From: Tulasnella sp. 424
Taxonomy: Eukaryota; Basidiomycota; Agaricomycetes; Cantharellales; Tulasnellaceae
Reading direction: 5' to 3'
Assembly (NCBI GenBank): GCA_019633425.1
Contig: WSUB01000100.1
Coordinates: 1 to 64,000, forward strand
DNA length: 64,000 nucleotides
Shown piece by piece: positions 24,785 through 36,654 of this stretch; positions within the stretch are counted from its first letter, which is position 1, and each line of letters starts with the position of its first letter. A model generated the notes under the pieces. The model was not told the origin of the DNA. It saw only the letters and a program-made list of their open reading frames with translations, and made no database searches. Position numbers and translations under genes: made by a program.

Positions 24785-25962
24785 GACAACGAGGAGGGGG
24801 GATGGTGGTAATAGAAGAGGAGTCTGACGAGGTCGACGAGATAGATGGTGGTCTTTATATACGTCTGGCAACTTGGATGCCCTTGGCTTCGATCAAGTGG
24901 CAATAAGAAGTCGTGCGTGTTCTGCGGAGGAGATGCGTCCGGCTTTAACTCCTTTGGATTTGAGCTCGAGGATTACGGGGTTGGTCTTCCGTGACAGAGG
25001 GGGTGTAAGAGTGGTGCGCGTGAGGGGGTAAAGAAAGAGCAGAGGGAGAGGGGAGGGGCGAGGGGCCGATCTCTTTAAGAGAGTGAGTTCTGCCTCGCCT
25101 TCGGTGTTTACACGTCTACACCCGTTAACTCCGGCATGGCAGAGGAAAACCGCGCATGGTAAGCTTCTTTCGCTGGTCATGGCTTGTCCACTTACCCGGC
25201 ACCTCCCGTGGTCTGTGGGCTTACCTTGTGCGCCCTCTCAACGTTGTATCACAAGAAAACTCCGAATTTGATCCCTAGTCTTTATCCACTGTCTAAATTG
25301 TTCGTTCCAGTGCGTTCTAAGTTTGAATTTTAACTTGTTGTCACGGTGCTGTGTAGATGCGAAGGGAAGGTGACAAGTTGCATGCAATGAGCGACAATTG
25401 AATTTGCAAGCGGCGTGAGACTCGAAGAGAGCAATCTCCACGTCTATGCAGGCAACGCACAGCCCTAGACCCCTCCTGGTTCACGACCAGCACCAGCTAT
25501 TCCTCCGCTAGGCAATCCTCTTGTCTTTTCGAGTTGAAATGAAAGAAAAATCTTGTTCAGAATAACCCGGCTAGTACAAGACAATATCATACATCCATAC
25601 CAACTGGTTGGATAGTGTGGCCCGGCGATCCGTCGCCATCCCCGACAACACCAACCACAACGATCAAAATGCTACACTATACATCGCAGATACAAAGAAA
25701 GTCATATAATAGGCGTACACGGCTTGTCCTTTAGGCATTTGGTGTGTCAAGGCCTACTATCTAACCCGACTGACCCACCTCAGCTTGGTACATCTTATAG
25801 GGAACATTCGGACGACGGAATGCCTAGCAGCCGGGGAAGCTCCACCCTTCCGTATCGGTGAGTACTACATGAGGAAATCTCCTTGCATGAGGCCAGGACG
25901 TGGTGTTGGTACAACTGAATTGAGGCTGCTGTAGATGCCGACAGTGAGGCACAACTGCTTCG

Positions 25963-26392
25963 TCACCAATCCCACTTCTGGAACTCGACTGTGACACCGA
26001 CCCCAGCGCCAGTGACGACCGAATACAGAGCACAACCATCAGCGGTCTGGCCGATCTGCCACTCGTCAGCCCCGGGACTCGCAGTAAAGTCGAAGTCCGA
26101 TAGCTCCGGCTCCCACCCCTGTGGCGCTCTACAGGGGGTATCTGTGGGAATCGTATTAGGTCCTCCTCGCCTACCAGAAAAGGAAAGAACCTCGACACCG
26201 ACCTGGACGTTTTGGAGCCTTTTCCCCATCGCTTTCGCATCGTTCAATGCATTGAGTTTGACGCCCATCTTCTTCTATTCTCGCTGGCGAAGATTTGGGA
26301 GCCGGTTTCGACGGTGAGGAGACTTTATCGACGTCGGTGATGGCCTGGGCGCTGGACTCGAGAGATGGGTACGAGTTGGTCCGTTGAGGCAT
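25963..26392 (-). CDS. Array gene copy 6, unknown function
   Basis: Exons 26392-26203 and 26141-25963, 122 aa, intact; partner of copy 10 in the large duplication. N-terminal half MPQRTNSYPSLESSAQAITD with a more diverged middle (IEEDGRQTQCIERCES). The C-terminal module reads DFDFTASPGADEW and VEFQKWDW. The 61-nt intron has the GTCGGT donor and a ctaat branch-like site. Confidence 0.77.
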
Positions 26393-27550
26393 GATGGCAA
26401 AGAGGAGAGGGAGATGGTGGTGGTAGAAGGGAAGTCTGAAGAGGTTGAAGAGGTTGACGGTGGCCTTATATACGTTTGACGACTTGGATGGCAGTGGCTT
26501 CGATCGAATGCCAGGGAGAAGCCTTGCGTACTCTCCGGGAATGCGTCTGGCTTTGATTTCCACGGGTTTGAGCTCGGGGATAACGGGGGTGGTCTTCCGT
26601 GACAGAGGAGATGTATGAGTGGTGCGGTTGAGGGGGTAGTGAAAGAGCAGAGGGGCGAGCTTGGGGGGAGTCTCTTTATGAGAGTGAGCGGCCCTCGATT
26701 CCGCCTCCACCTTCGGTGTTTGTGTCAGTTTCCCCCGCTTATCTCCGACCGGGGAGGAGGCAATGAGGGACCTTCGGCTTCTTTCGTTGCTCGTGGCGGT
26801 TGTCCATCTCGCCGGCGCTTCCCGCAATAGACTACCCAATGTGTAACACGAGAGCCCATTCCAACTCCTGACTGGAAAGTTCGGATCCTCTCCCCACGAG
26901 ATCTCTGCGTGTTGTATGCTGCTCGTCCTTGGGCGCTCTGATTCTATGATCCGTATCGCCTATTGCTGTATATGGTTTTGGTGTAGCTGAAAAGGTTGCA
27001 AGAGACGCCATGCAAGCGCTGTGCGGTTGGAATTGATCCCTGTTCTCACGTTGCCAGCGGCCAAGCACAGCCCCACCGTCCTTCCTTCATTTCATGACGA
27101 CTGACATCGATCGGTCTGCCAGACAATCTGTCATATATCATTCGATAATCAGCAACAGGTATTGAATACAATTGCTGGGGAAGTAGAAGACAAAAGACCA
27201 TATATATCTACACAGAAACTGGGTCAATGGAGTGGTTCGGCCATCTCTCACCATCCCCGGTACCACCGACCATCAGTATCAAATTGCTATAGTACATGCT
27301 ACAAAGGAAATCATAGACAAAGGAGTGAGCAGTTCGTTTTTCAGGGATCTGGTGAGTCACGGTATCCGGCCCTCCCAACCCAACTCAGCTAAATACGTTA
27401 CAGGTCATTAGGACGCCGAGATGCCTAGTAGCCGGAAAGCTCCATCCTTCCTGCCGCTGAGGAATATGGGGGGAAGTTTTCTTGAGAGACTTCAAACCGC
27501 AGTGTCCCCGTAGTGAAACTGTGCCGATCCAACGACGCCACCAACCTCTA

Positions 27551-27980
27551 TCACCAATCCCACTTCTGGAACTCGACGGTGACACCAGCTCCAGCACCAG
27601 GTACGGCTGAATACACAGCGCAACCATCTGTGGTCTCGCCGACGTGCCACTCTTCAGCTCCAGGACTCGCAGTAAAGTCAAAGTCCGATAGCTCCGGCTC
27701 CCACCCCTGTGGCGCTTTACAGGGGGTATCTGTGGGAATCATATTAGGTCCTCATCGCCTACCAGAAAAGGAAACACCCTCGACACCGACCTAGACGTTT
27801 TAGAGCCTTTTCCCCATCATTTTCGCGTCGTTCAACGCATTTTTCACGATGTAAATCGTCATCCTTTTCTGCTGGACGAGGTTCGGAAGCCGATTTCGGT
27901 GGTAGGGAGACTTTATCGACGTCGGTGATGGCCTGAGTGTTGGACTCGAGAGATGGGTACGAGTTGGTCCGTTGAGGCAT
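27551..27980 (-). CDS. Array gene copy 7, unknown function
   Basis: Exons 27980-27791 and 27729-27551, 122 aa, intact; partner of copy 11. N-terminus MPQRTNSYPSLESNTQAITD. The module has DFDFTASPGAEEW, DGCAVYSAVPG and VEFQKWDW. The 61-nt intron shifts frame. Confidence 0.77.
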
Positions 27981-28814
27981 GACAGCGAGGAGGAGAGGGG
28001 GACGGTGGTGGTAGAAAGGGAGTCTGACGAGGTCAAAGAGGTGGACGGTTGTCTTATATACGTTCGACGACTTGGGTGACCGTAGCTTGGAACAAATTGC
28101 AGGGAGTAAGCAGCCTTGCGTGCTCTGCGGAAACGTGTCTGGATTGGTTCCTTTGGATTTGAGCTCGGGGATTACGGGGTTGGTTTTCCGTGGCGGAGGG
28201 GATGTAGGACTGGAGCGCGTGAGGTGGAAGAGAAAGAGCAGAGGGGAGAGGTCGGGGAGGGGTCTCTTTAAGAGAGTGAGGGCACGTATGCCTTGTCTTC
28301 GGTGTTTGCGCGCGTTTCCTCTTTTAACTCCGTCCGTGAGGAGGCGGTCCCCTCATCCTAGGCCTCCTTCGCTGCTCACGGCTTTGTCCATTTCCTTGGC
28401 GCTGCCCTCCGTTTGTGACTAAACCTTATAAAGTTCCAAGCCTTGGATCGCTCGTGCTCGTTTGGAAATTTCGTTTCCGTTAAACCTCAAAACCTCCGAA
28501 CGTTGTTCATCCTCAGGCGGTTCCCGAATGTCCCCGTCGTTCTTCCTGCATGCTCTGATTGGTTACAAAGCTCTCGTTCTGCATTTGTTCTCACTAAAGG
28601 AGTTTAGTAGTAGCGCACGATGCTCAGGACGCTCTGGCGTGAGACCGGCACACATCCTTAGCTGCAATGCACAGCCTTCCGTTCCCGTTCTGCGATGTTC
28701 ACAGCCACGTCCTATAGCTCGCTTAAAGGCCTCTCCCATCTTTCTATAGGGAACGACAAGGAATACGGATCCCATAGCTCGGGTACTAAAATGTCCATAC
28801 ATATTGATACATCA

Positions 28815-29211
28815 TTATCGAAGTGCATCATCTCCAGCACCACCGACAGTCGAATACACCCCACGACTGTCAGCAATCTCGCTGATCTGCCATTCTTCAG
28901 CTCCGGGTCTCGTCGTGAAATCAAAGTCCGATAGGTCCGTCTCCCACCTTTGTAGCGCTTTAAAGGGGGTATCTGTGGGGATCACGATCAGCTTCACCTT
29001 TCAGAAAGGAGAACGGCTCGACACGACCTCGGCGTTCTGAAGTACTTCCCCCATTGTTTTTCTGGCGTTCAACGCGCTGTGCAGGACGAATCTTGCCACT
29101 CCTTTGGCCTGGTCCCAAATTTGAAGCGGAATTCGACGGCTCTGAAGCGTGATCGACGTTGTTAATCGGATGGGGATTGGCAGATGAGCATGAGCTAGTG
29201 TATTGAGACAT
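28815..29211 (-). pseudogene. Array gene copy 8, lacking the conserved C-terminus
   Basis: Exon 1 is 29211-29028 (184 nt) and exon 2 28972-28815 (158 nt instead of 179). It belongs to a subfamily with copy 12: both start MSQ and continue CSSANPHP. The module runs DTPFKALQ, DFDFTTRPGAEEW, but the end is GAGDDALR and a stop, so the VEFQKWDW found in every other copy is gone. It could still be translated into a 113-residue protein; I call it degenerate. Confidence 0.65.
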
Positions 29212-30093
29212 AATGGTCGGAGTAGCTATGATAGTCGAAGGGATATCCGAAGACGTCGAGCAGGCAAACATTGGTTGCCTCTACACTTGACGACTTGAAT
29301 GGCGCTGTTTACGGCAAAATAACCTTACGTTTAAGGTGTCGGGGTGTTTGGCTTTGATTCTTTTGAAATTTATATTGCTGGTCTTTTGTAATGAGATGGA
29401 TGTCGTAGTGGTGCATGAAGGGGGGTGGGGGTAAAGAAAAGGCAGAGACGAGACGTTGGGGGAGGGGCATTCTCGAAGACCTTGAGATTCCTCGGTCTTA
29501 CGCGGGTTTAACCGCCCATCTCTGATGCGTCGAAGAAGTTGCCGTTGATGCTTTGCAGCACTCGTGCCTCACTTCTTCTGTTCATATCACACCCAGAACA
29601 GCGGTTTCATCCTTCATCGATAAACGTGCGCTTTCAGGGTCTGTTCTTTGAAGTTCTGATTCTGCAGTCTGGATCCCTATTGGCGTATCCTTTCGATTTC
29701 AACTTTAAATATCGATTACCATAGTTAGCGAATAGTGATAAGACCCTGTACACGTGGTACTCAATCGCATGGAGTGGTTCCCCCGTCCCGAAACAGCGTC
29801 TTCGACCATCTTTATTAGGATGAAATAGGAAATAGAACCAATGCAAAAGGAAGGCCTGGCATGTATATCCCAACCTTCGGCTCCTAGCAAGCACAGAGTG
29901 AGCCAGGTCTATCACCTCAAGATGCTACGCCGAATACGTTACAAACAGGAAAAACGAAGCCGGCCGAAAACATGATCAGGTGAAATTCAACCACGAAGAA
30001 AATCCTTTCAAGAAGAAGCGGTAAGAGGCCCCACGCTGCAACGCTCGCAAAGCTGCTGCATGGGCCGCTCGGCAGTTCCGGTTTATATATCCA

Positions 30094-30479
30094 TCACCAA
30101 TCCCACTTCTGGAACTCGACCATGACACCCGCTCCCACACCACTGATCGTTGAATACACCGCACGACCGTCAGCAGTCTGACCAATCTGCCACTCTTCAG
30201 TTCCAGGGCTCGAGGCCCAGCTAAAGTCCAATAGCTCCGGTTTCCCCTCTTGTGGCGTTTTACAGGGGGTAGCTGTGGGAATCGTCCTTAGTTTATGCTG
30301 GATTTGGAATTTCCAGAACAAGGTAAATCAAGCTCACATGCTGTTCCACCGCTATCGATGACTCTTTCTTCTGGGAGATTCTTGGAAGCCGGTCTCAATT
30401 TTTGGGAGACTCTCCGCGCGTCAGTGATGGCTTGAGCGCTGGTCTTGTTCGATGAGCAAGAGCTGGCTTGTTGGGGCAT
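30094..30479 (-). CDS. Array gene copy 9, short N-terminus subfamily
   Basis: Exons 30479-30338 (142 nt) and 30272-30094 (179 nt), 106 aa. N-terminus MPQQASSCSSNKTSAQAITD, much shorter than in copies 1-7, but the module is the same length: DFSWASSPGTEEW, DGRAVYS, VEFQKWDW. Its 65-nt intron has a canonical GTGAGC donor and contains a stop in frame (TAA), which supports splicing. Partner of copy 13. Confidence 0.77.
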
Positions 30480-31282
30480 GGTGAGGAGACTAGGAAGGGG
30501 AAACAATGCTAGAGGAGTGGCCTGAAGATTTTCGAATGCAATATATCTGTTTAATAGCTATAACGCGAGTGGCCGAAAGAGAACGGCCTTGTACTTGATG
30601 TGTCGGAGTATGAGCTTTGGTCTCAGTATGAGCCGGGGAATTACGCTGTGGGTCTTTGGTAGTGAGGGGGCAGTAGTAGTGATACGTGAGAGGTGGTAAT
30701 GACACAGTAGAGGTGAGAGGCTGGGAGGGGGAGTCTCTTTAATAGATCCGGGTCCATTACATCGAAGGTATGGGGATCAGGCTTCGGTCTTATGCACACT
30801 TTACCCCGTTTACCTCCGTTTATGAGCCCACCGCAACTTGCCAGTAACTTTGTTCTAGAACACGAGGTCCCCACGTGCGAGGATCCGTGCCTCAACCGGT
30901 ACTAGGGTTATGCAGATTTCACTACCGGCGCTAGTCTCGTCTTCTCAGATATAATCCAACACGTTGATTATCATCCGCCACAACATCTACGTCTCTTACA
31001 ATAGCTATTAATTCCCGTGCGCTCCTATTCTAAGCGCCAGAGGACCCCTATTAGATCACTTATAGTATTTTGGAGTAGAGGACATCGACTCCTGGTTTGC
31101 TAATTTAAAGTTCGCTACGATAGATCCTCGTTTCTCTTTCTCGAGAGTACACGTAGTCATATCGCGCTTGTTCTGCTGAGAATCAGGTACAACTGAATGG
31201 AAAGTCCCCCTCCGCCTTATGGTTGCCGGTTTGCGGATATAGCACGGACGCTGCGACGAAAAGCGGCAGCTTAATCGGGAAC
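30480..31282. other. Flank between array copy 9 and the GH7 pseudogene
   Basis: No gene. The sequence parallels 38184-39020 in the right block, including a promoter for copy 9 with a degraded TATA region. It ends at aaaagcggcagct, where about 290 bases present in the right block, including the last GH7 exon, are missing. Confidence 0.6.
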
Positions 31283-32470
31283 CCTAAATCGAAAGCGTAG
31301 TGCACTCATGTCCAGTCTTGGCCACCGCATTGTCCCAGCGAGTCTCAGTAGCTCCGTTAGCGGTGGTGGTGGTGATGGTGGTGGTGGTGGTGGTGGTGGT
31401 ACTATTACGCGTGCTGCTGGAGGAAGAACTGGTGCTAGTAGTGGCGCTGGTAGTGGTGGTAGAGCCGGGAGTCGAGCCAGAGTAAGTCGAACCGATGTCA
31501 CCGACGTGAATGTTGGAATACGTGACCGTTGTGCTGACGGCGGAGACTTCAGCTTCAGAGGGAACACTCGAGTTGCCGGGGCAAGCACCATGCTCGCAGC
31601 CGTAGCCAGTGCAGTCCGGTGGGAAGTAAGAGTTGAGCCAGAGCACGTTGACAGCACAGTCGTCCCAAATCGGCAAGACCAAGACACCACCTCTGTTCAA
31701 CGAATCGCCAATAACGTTCATGCCTCCATGGTTCTAGAAGAAAGGATGATCGCTAAAGACGGTCTTTTTACCCTTGGGTGATCGCGTTGCTAGCTGGGAT
31801 ACCAAGGGTCTGGGTCACGGCGTTGGCAATGATAACACCGTTATGGATGTAGAGACGGCGGATCTCCTTGAGGTTATCTGTAGCAGTGCCGCTATCAGTG
31901 ATGAAGTGGGTGATGTCGACTCTCTTGCCGGGACCGTATAATCCGTAGTCACCCTGGCGGTAAGGGTTGAAGTCGCAGCCATCAGGATCGCAGACACCGC
32001 TGTTTGGGCTAGGCTAACTGCATTCGTCACCAGTGTACTTGTAAGGGCCAACGGGGTCGCAAGGGTGAGGGGTGTAGGCTGTGGAGATAGAGTTATCCAC
32101 CCAGACGTCCATCTCGTTGCAGCAGAAGCCGTAATTGCCGACACCTGAGTTAGTTGATGTGCCAATCCAGCCATAAGAGCTGGCCTATTGGAATAAAGCG
32201 CAGTTGTTCCAGTCAATCTGCCTTTGCAATACTCCAAACCATGCAATGGCATACCTTGCTGCCGATGAACTTCAAGTCACGAGGCCACTGAGAGCCGTAG
32301 TAGCCAGCTCCGTAGTTGGCGCCAGCCTTGTTGGTAGGGTTGCTGGCCATTCCACCGTCTGCTTGCGTCTCGGAGAAATAAACAGCACCGTTGAGACCGC
32401 AGGAAGCTTGAAGGGAGAGATCAACGTCAAAGGTGAACTCCTGGTTGAGGACCTTGAACATTTCGTAGGT
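31283..32470 (-). pseudogene. GH7 cellobiohydrolase pseudogene
   Basis: Decayed copy of the intact gene at 39215-40941. The 5' part is missing: similarity begins at codons for [10 protein letters not shown] and is cut at about 32470. The catalytic ExDxxE motif reads [10 protein letters not shown], so the second Glu is Val. Two Cys in the CDSQCPRD segment are changed (YGSQWPRD). There is an in-frame TAG near 32010, a 21-nt deletion near 31900, an out-of-frame deletion near 31770 and a one-base loss in the cellulose-binding tail. The final exon is deleted. The Ser/Thr linker has grown into a ggt-repeat tract (31367-31403). Confidence 0.93.
31360..31405. repeat. GGT trinucleotide repeat
   Basis: A nearly pure ggt run on the plus strand (Thr codons on the minus strand) inside the linker of the GH7 pseudogene. 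The intact gene has interrupted Thr/Ser codons here, so the run expanded after the gene was released from selection. Confidence 0.8.
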
Positions 32471-33239
32471 GACCATTTCCCCAGCGCTTCCCTTGGTCTG
32501 TCGGCTTCCCTAGTGCGGCTCCCGATATATAGACTCAGATCTAGCTTGTGGAACCCTCGCTTATCTCAACGTCTCAGATCTCCGGTCCATATGTCGTGTA
32601 TAAATTCATGCGCTTTAAGTTTGAGATTTGACTTATAGTCACTGTGCTTTAGAGTGCCAAGTGTAGGTGACAAGTTGCATGCAATGAGCGACAATTTGAA
32701 CTTTGCAAACGGCGCGAGACTCGAAGAGAGCAATCTCCCACATCGACGAAGGCCACGCACAGGCCCAGTGCACAACCAGCACCGGCTATTCCTCCACTAG
32801 GCGATCCTCTTTTCGAATCGAAAACAAACTTTGCTTAAAATAACCCGACTAGTACAAGACAATATCATACATCATACCAACTGGGTGGATAGTGTGGCTC
32901 GGCGATCCGTCGTCATCCCCGACACCACCAACCACAACCATCGGAACGCTACAGTACACACCACAGATGCAAAGGAAGTCATAGAATAGACGTACACGGC
33001 TTGTCTTTTAGGCATTTAGTGAGTCAGGGCCTACTATCCAACCTAACTGACCCAGCTCAGCCTCATACATATCATAGGGGAGGTTTGGATGACGAGATGC
33101 CTAGCGGCCGGGAAAGCTCCATCCTTTTGTGTCGGTGAGTACGGTATGAGGAAATCTTCTTGTATGAGGCCAGGACGTGGTGTTGCTACAACTGAATTGA
33201 GGCTGTTGCAGATACCAGCAGTGAGGCACGGCCGCTTCA

Positions 33240-33670
33240 TCACCAATCCCACTTCTGGAACTCGACTTTGGCACCGACCCCAGCGCCAGTGACGACCGAA
33301 TACACGGCACAACCATCAATGGTCTGACCGATCTGCCATTCGTCAGCTCCGGGACTTGCAGTGAAATCAAAGTCCGATAGCTCCGGCTCCCACGTTTGTG
33401 GCGTTTTACAAGGGGTAACTGTGGGAATCATAATGAGCTTCCTCGTGCCTTCCCGAAAAGGAAATCACCTCGACACCAACCTGGACGTTCTGGAGCCTTT
33501 TCTCCATCGTTTTCGCATCGTTCAACGCATTGGTCACAATGTAAATCGTCATCATTTGTCGCTGGGCGAGGTTTGGAAGTCGATTTCTGTGGTGGGGAGA
33601 CTTTATCGACGTCGGTGATGGCCTGAGCGCTGGATTCGAGAGATGGGTACGAGTTGGTCCGTTGAGGCAT
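33240..33670 (-). CDS. Array gene copy 10, unknown function
   Basis: Exons 33670-33481 and 33418-33240, 122 aa, intact; partner of copy 6. The intron is 62 nt with a GTTGGT donor, and the splice makes Val (VTPC) where other copies have Asp. The module ends GAKVEFQKWDW. Confidence 0.76.
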
Positions 33671-34794
33671 GATAGCGAGGGAAAGAGGGAGACGGTGGTG
33701 GTAGAGGGGGAGTCTGACGAGGTTGAAGAGGTCGACGGTGGCTTTATATACGTTTGACGACTTGGATGGCAGTGGCTTCAATCAAATGGCAGCCTGGAGA
33801 AGCCTTGCGTACTCTCTGGGGATGCGTCTGGCCTTGGTTTCTTCGGGGTTGAGCTCGGGGATGGCGGGGTTGGTCTTCCGTGACAGAGGGATGTATGAGT
33901 GGTGCGCGGTTGAGGGGGTAGAGAAAGAGCAGAGGGATGAGCTTGGGGGAGTCTCTTTATGAGAGTGAGCGGCTCTCGATTCTCACCCTCGGTGTTAGGT
34001 CAGTTTACCCCCGCTTATCTCCGACAGGGAGGAGGCACCCTCGGCTTCTTTCGTTGCTCGTGGCGGTTGTCCATTTCGCCGGCGCTTCCCGCAACAGACT
34101 CTCCAAATGTGTAGCACAAGAGCCTATTCCAAATTCTCACAGGAAAGTTCGGATCTGTTCCCCACGAGATCTCTACATGTCATATTTTGCTCCCCCCTGG
34201 GCACTCTGGTTCTAAGGTCCAGATGACCTATCGTTGTATATGTTTTCGGTGTAGCTGAAGAGTCGCAAGAGACGCTATGTAAGCGCTGTGTCATTTGAAT
34301 TGATCCCTGTTCTCACGTCACCAAGCTGCCACGCGCGTACGTATAGCCTTGTCTCCTTCCTCATTTCACCACGACCAACATCCACCACTCTGCCAGCCGA
34401 TCTGTCACACATCATTCGATAAGACGGCAAACAGCGAGTATCGAGTACAATTATCGGGGAAGTGTGAGACAAAACACCATATTTGACACAGAGACTGGGT
34501 CAATGGAGTGGTTCGGCCATCTCTCACCATCCCCAGCACCACCGACCATCAGTATCAAACCACTATAGTACATGCTACAAACAAACTCATGGACAAAGGA
34601 GTGAGCATTTCGTCTTTTAGGGATCTGGTGAGTCACGGTATCCCATCAGCCCTCCCAACCCAGCTCAGCTAAATACATTAAAGGTCATTAGGACGCCGAG
34701 AGAGCAATATAGGGCGAAGTTTTTTTTGAATGGCTTCAAACCGCAGTGTCCCTGTAGCAAAACTGTGCCGATCCAACGACGCCACCAACCTCTA

Positions 34795-35224
34795 TCACCA
34801 ATCCCACTTCTGGAACTCGACGGTGACACCAACTACAGCACCAGTTACGGTCGAATAGACAGCGCAACCTTCCGCGGTCCCGCCGATATGCCACTCTTCA
34901 GCTCCAGGGCTCGCAGTCCAGTCAAAGTCCGATAGCTCCGGCTCCCACCCCTGTGGCACTTTACAGGGGGTATCTGTGGGAATCGTATTAGGTCCTCATC
35001 GCCTGCCAGAAAAGGAAACACACTCGACACCGACCTGGACGTTCTGGAGCCTTTCCCCCATCATTTTCGCGTCGTTCAACGCATTGGTCGCGATGTAAAC
35101 CGTCATCCTTTGTTGCTGGACGAGGTTTGGAAGTCAATTTTGGTGGTAGGGAGACTTTATCGACGTCGGTGATGGCCTGAGCGTTGGACTCGAGAGATGT
35201 GTATGAGTTGGTCCGTTGAGGCAT
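34795..35224 (-). CDS. Array gene copy 11, unknown function
   Basis: Exons 35224-35035 and 34973-34795, 122 aa, intact. Partner of copy 7. N-terminus MPQRTNSYTSLESNAQAITD; module with DFDWTASPGAEEW, EGCAVYS and VEFQKWDW. No ATG lies in exon 2, so the protein depends on splicing to exon 1. Confidence 0.76.
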
Positions 35225-36235
35225 GACAGCGAGGAGGAGAGGGGGTTGGTGGTGGTAGAAAGGGAGTCTGACGAGGTCAAAGAGGTCGACGGTGGTCTTA
35301 TATACGTTTGACGCCTTGGATGACCGTAGCTGAGAACAGATTGCAGGGAGTAAGTAGCCTTGCGTGCTCTGCGGAAACGTGTCTGGATTTGGCTCCTTTG
35401 GATTTGAGCTCGGGGATTGCGGGATTGGTTTTCCGTGGCGGAGGGGATGTAGGACTGGAGCGCGTGAGGGGGAAAAGAGCAGAGGGGAGAGGTCGGGAAG
35501 GGGTCTCTTTAAGAGAGTGAGGTGCCCCCAGTATGCCTTGCCTTCGGTGTTTACGCCAGTTCCCCCTTTAACTCCGAAGTGAGAAGGCGGTACCCTCATC
35601 CGAGGCCTCTTTCGTTGCTGACGACTGTATCCATTTCCTTGGCGCTGCCCTCAGTTTGTGGCCGAGCCTTATAAATACTCTAATAGCTCCAAGCCTTGGA
35701 GCGCTCGCGCTCGTTTTGGAAATTCCGTTTCCGTTAGACCTCAGTAAACCTCAGAACTCTGTTCATCCTCAGACGGTTCCCGAATGTCCCGCCGTTCTTC
35801 CTGCGTGCTCTTATTAGGAGGTTAGAAAGCTCTCGTTCCGCATTTGTTTTCAATACGGGAGTTAGTAGTAGCGCAAGGCGCTCAGCACGCTGTGGCGTGA
35901 GACCTGCACACATCATGTTACGTCCCAAGCTGCGACGCACAGCCTTCCGCCCCCATTCCGCGACCACGTTCTATGGTTCATTTAAAAACTTCTCCTATAT
36001 TTCTATGGGGAATACGCGATTTTCATAACTCGGGTACTAAAAAGTCCATACATACAGATACCGAGTCTTGGTCGGATGGAGTGGTGCGGCCATCCCTCGT
36101 CATCCCCGACAGTACCGACCATCATTTCGAAGCGCTATCATAGACACCACTAACACAAAGGAAGCCATAGAGAAGGTGGAATAGTATCGATATCATGACG
36201 GAACTGACCCGCCGTAGTGTGTCAAGGTCATTCCA

Positions 36236-36654
36236 TCACCAGTCCCACTTCTGGAACTCGACGATGACTCCAGCTCCAGCATCACCGGCAGTCGAATACA
36301 CCGCACGACCGTCAGCAGTCTCGCTGACCTGCCATTCTTCAGCTCCAGGGTTTGTCGTGAAATCAAAATCCGGTAGGGACGGCTCCCACCCTTGTGGCGC
36401 TTTGAAAGGGGTATCTGTGGGAATCACAATCAGCTTCTACCTTCCCGAGAGGCAAACGGCTCGATACGACCTCGACGCTCTGAAGTATTCCTCCCATTGT
36501 TTTCATGGCGTTCAACATGCTGTGCGGGACGAATCTCGCCACTCCTTTTGCCTAGTACCGAATTTGAAGCGGAATTCGACGGCTCGGAAACGTGATCGAC
36601 GGTGGTAACCGGATGGGGATTGGCAGATGAGCAGGAGCCAGTACATTGAGACAT
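36236..36654 (-). CDS. Array gene copy 12, MSQ subfamily
   Basis: Exons 36654-36471 (184 nt) and 36414-36236 (179 nt), 120 aa, intact. N-terminus MSQCTGSCSSANPHPVTTVD, shared with the truncated copy 8. Module DFDFTTNPGAEEW, DGRAVYS, VEFQKWDW. The 56-nt intron uses a GTCGTA donor. Confidence 0.76.

Larger units (their letters stand above)
25190..32470. repeat. Large direct duplication, left block
   Basis: This block carries array copies 6, 7, 8 and 9 and then the GH7 pseudogene. The order is repeated in the right block (copies 10, 11, 12, 13, then intact GH7), and each copy is most like its counterpart: 6 with 10, 7 with 11, 8 with 12, 9 with 13. The left boundary is approximate. The right boundary is sharp: GH7 similarity stops at about 32470 and array-flank sequence begins at once. 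Confidence 0.85.

Noticed and set aside
31308..31781. Gly-rich 157-codon plus-strand frame
   Set aside because: Produced by reading the ggt repeat of the GH7 pseudogene linker on the wrong strand.
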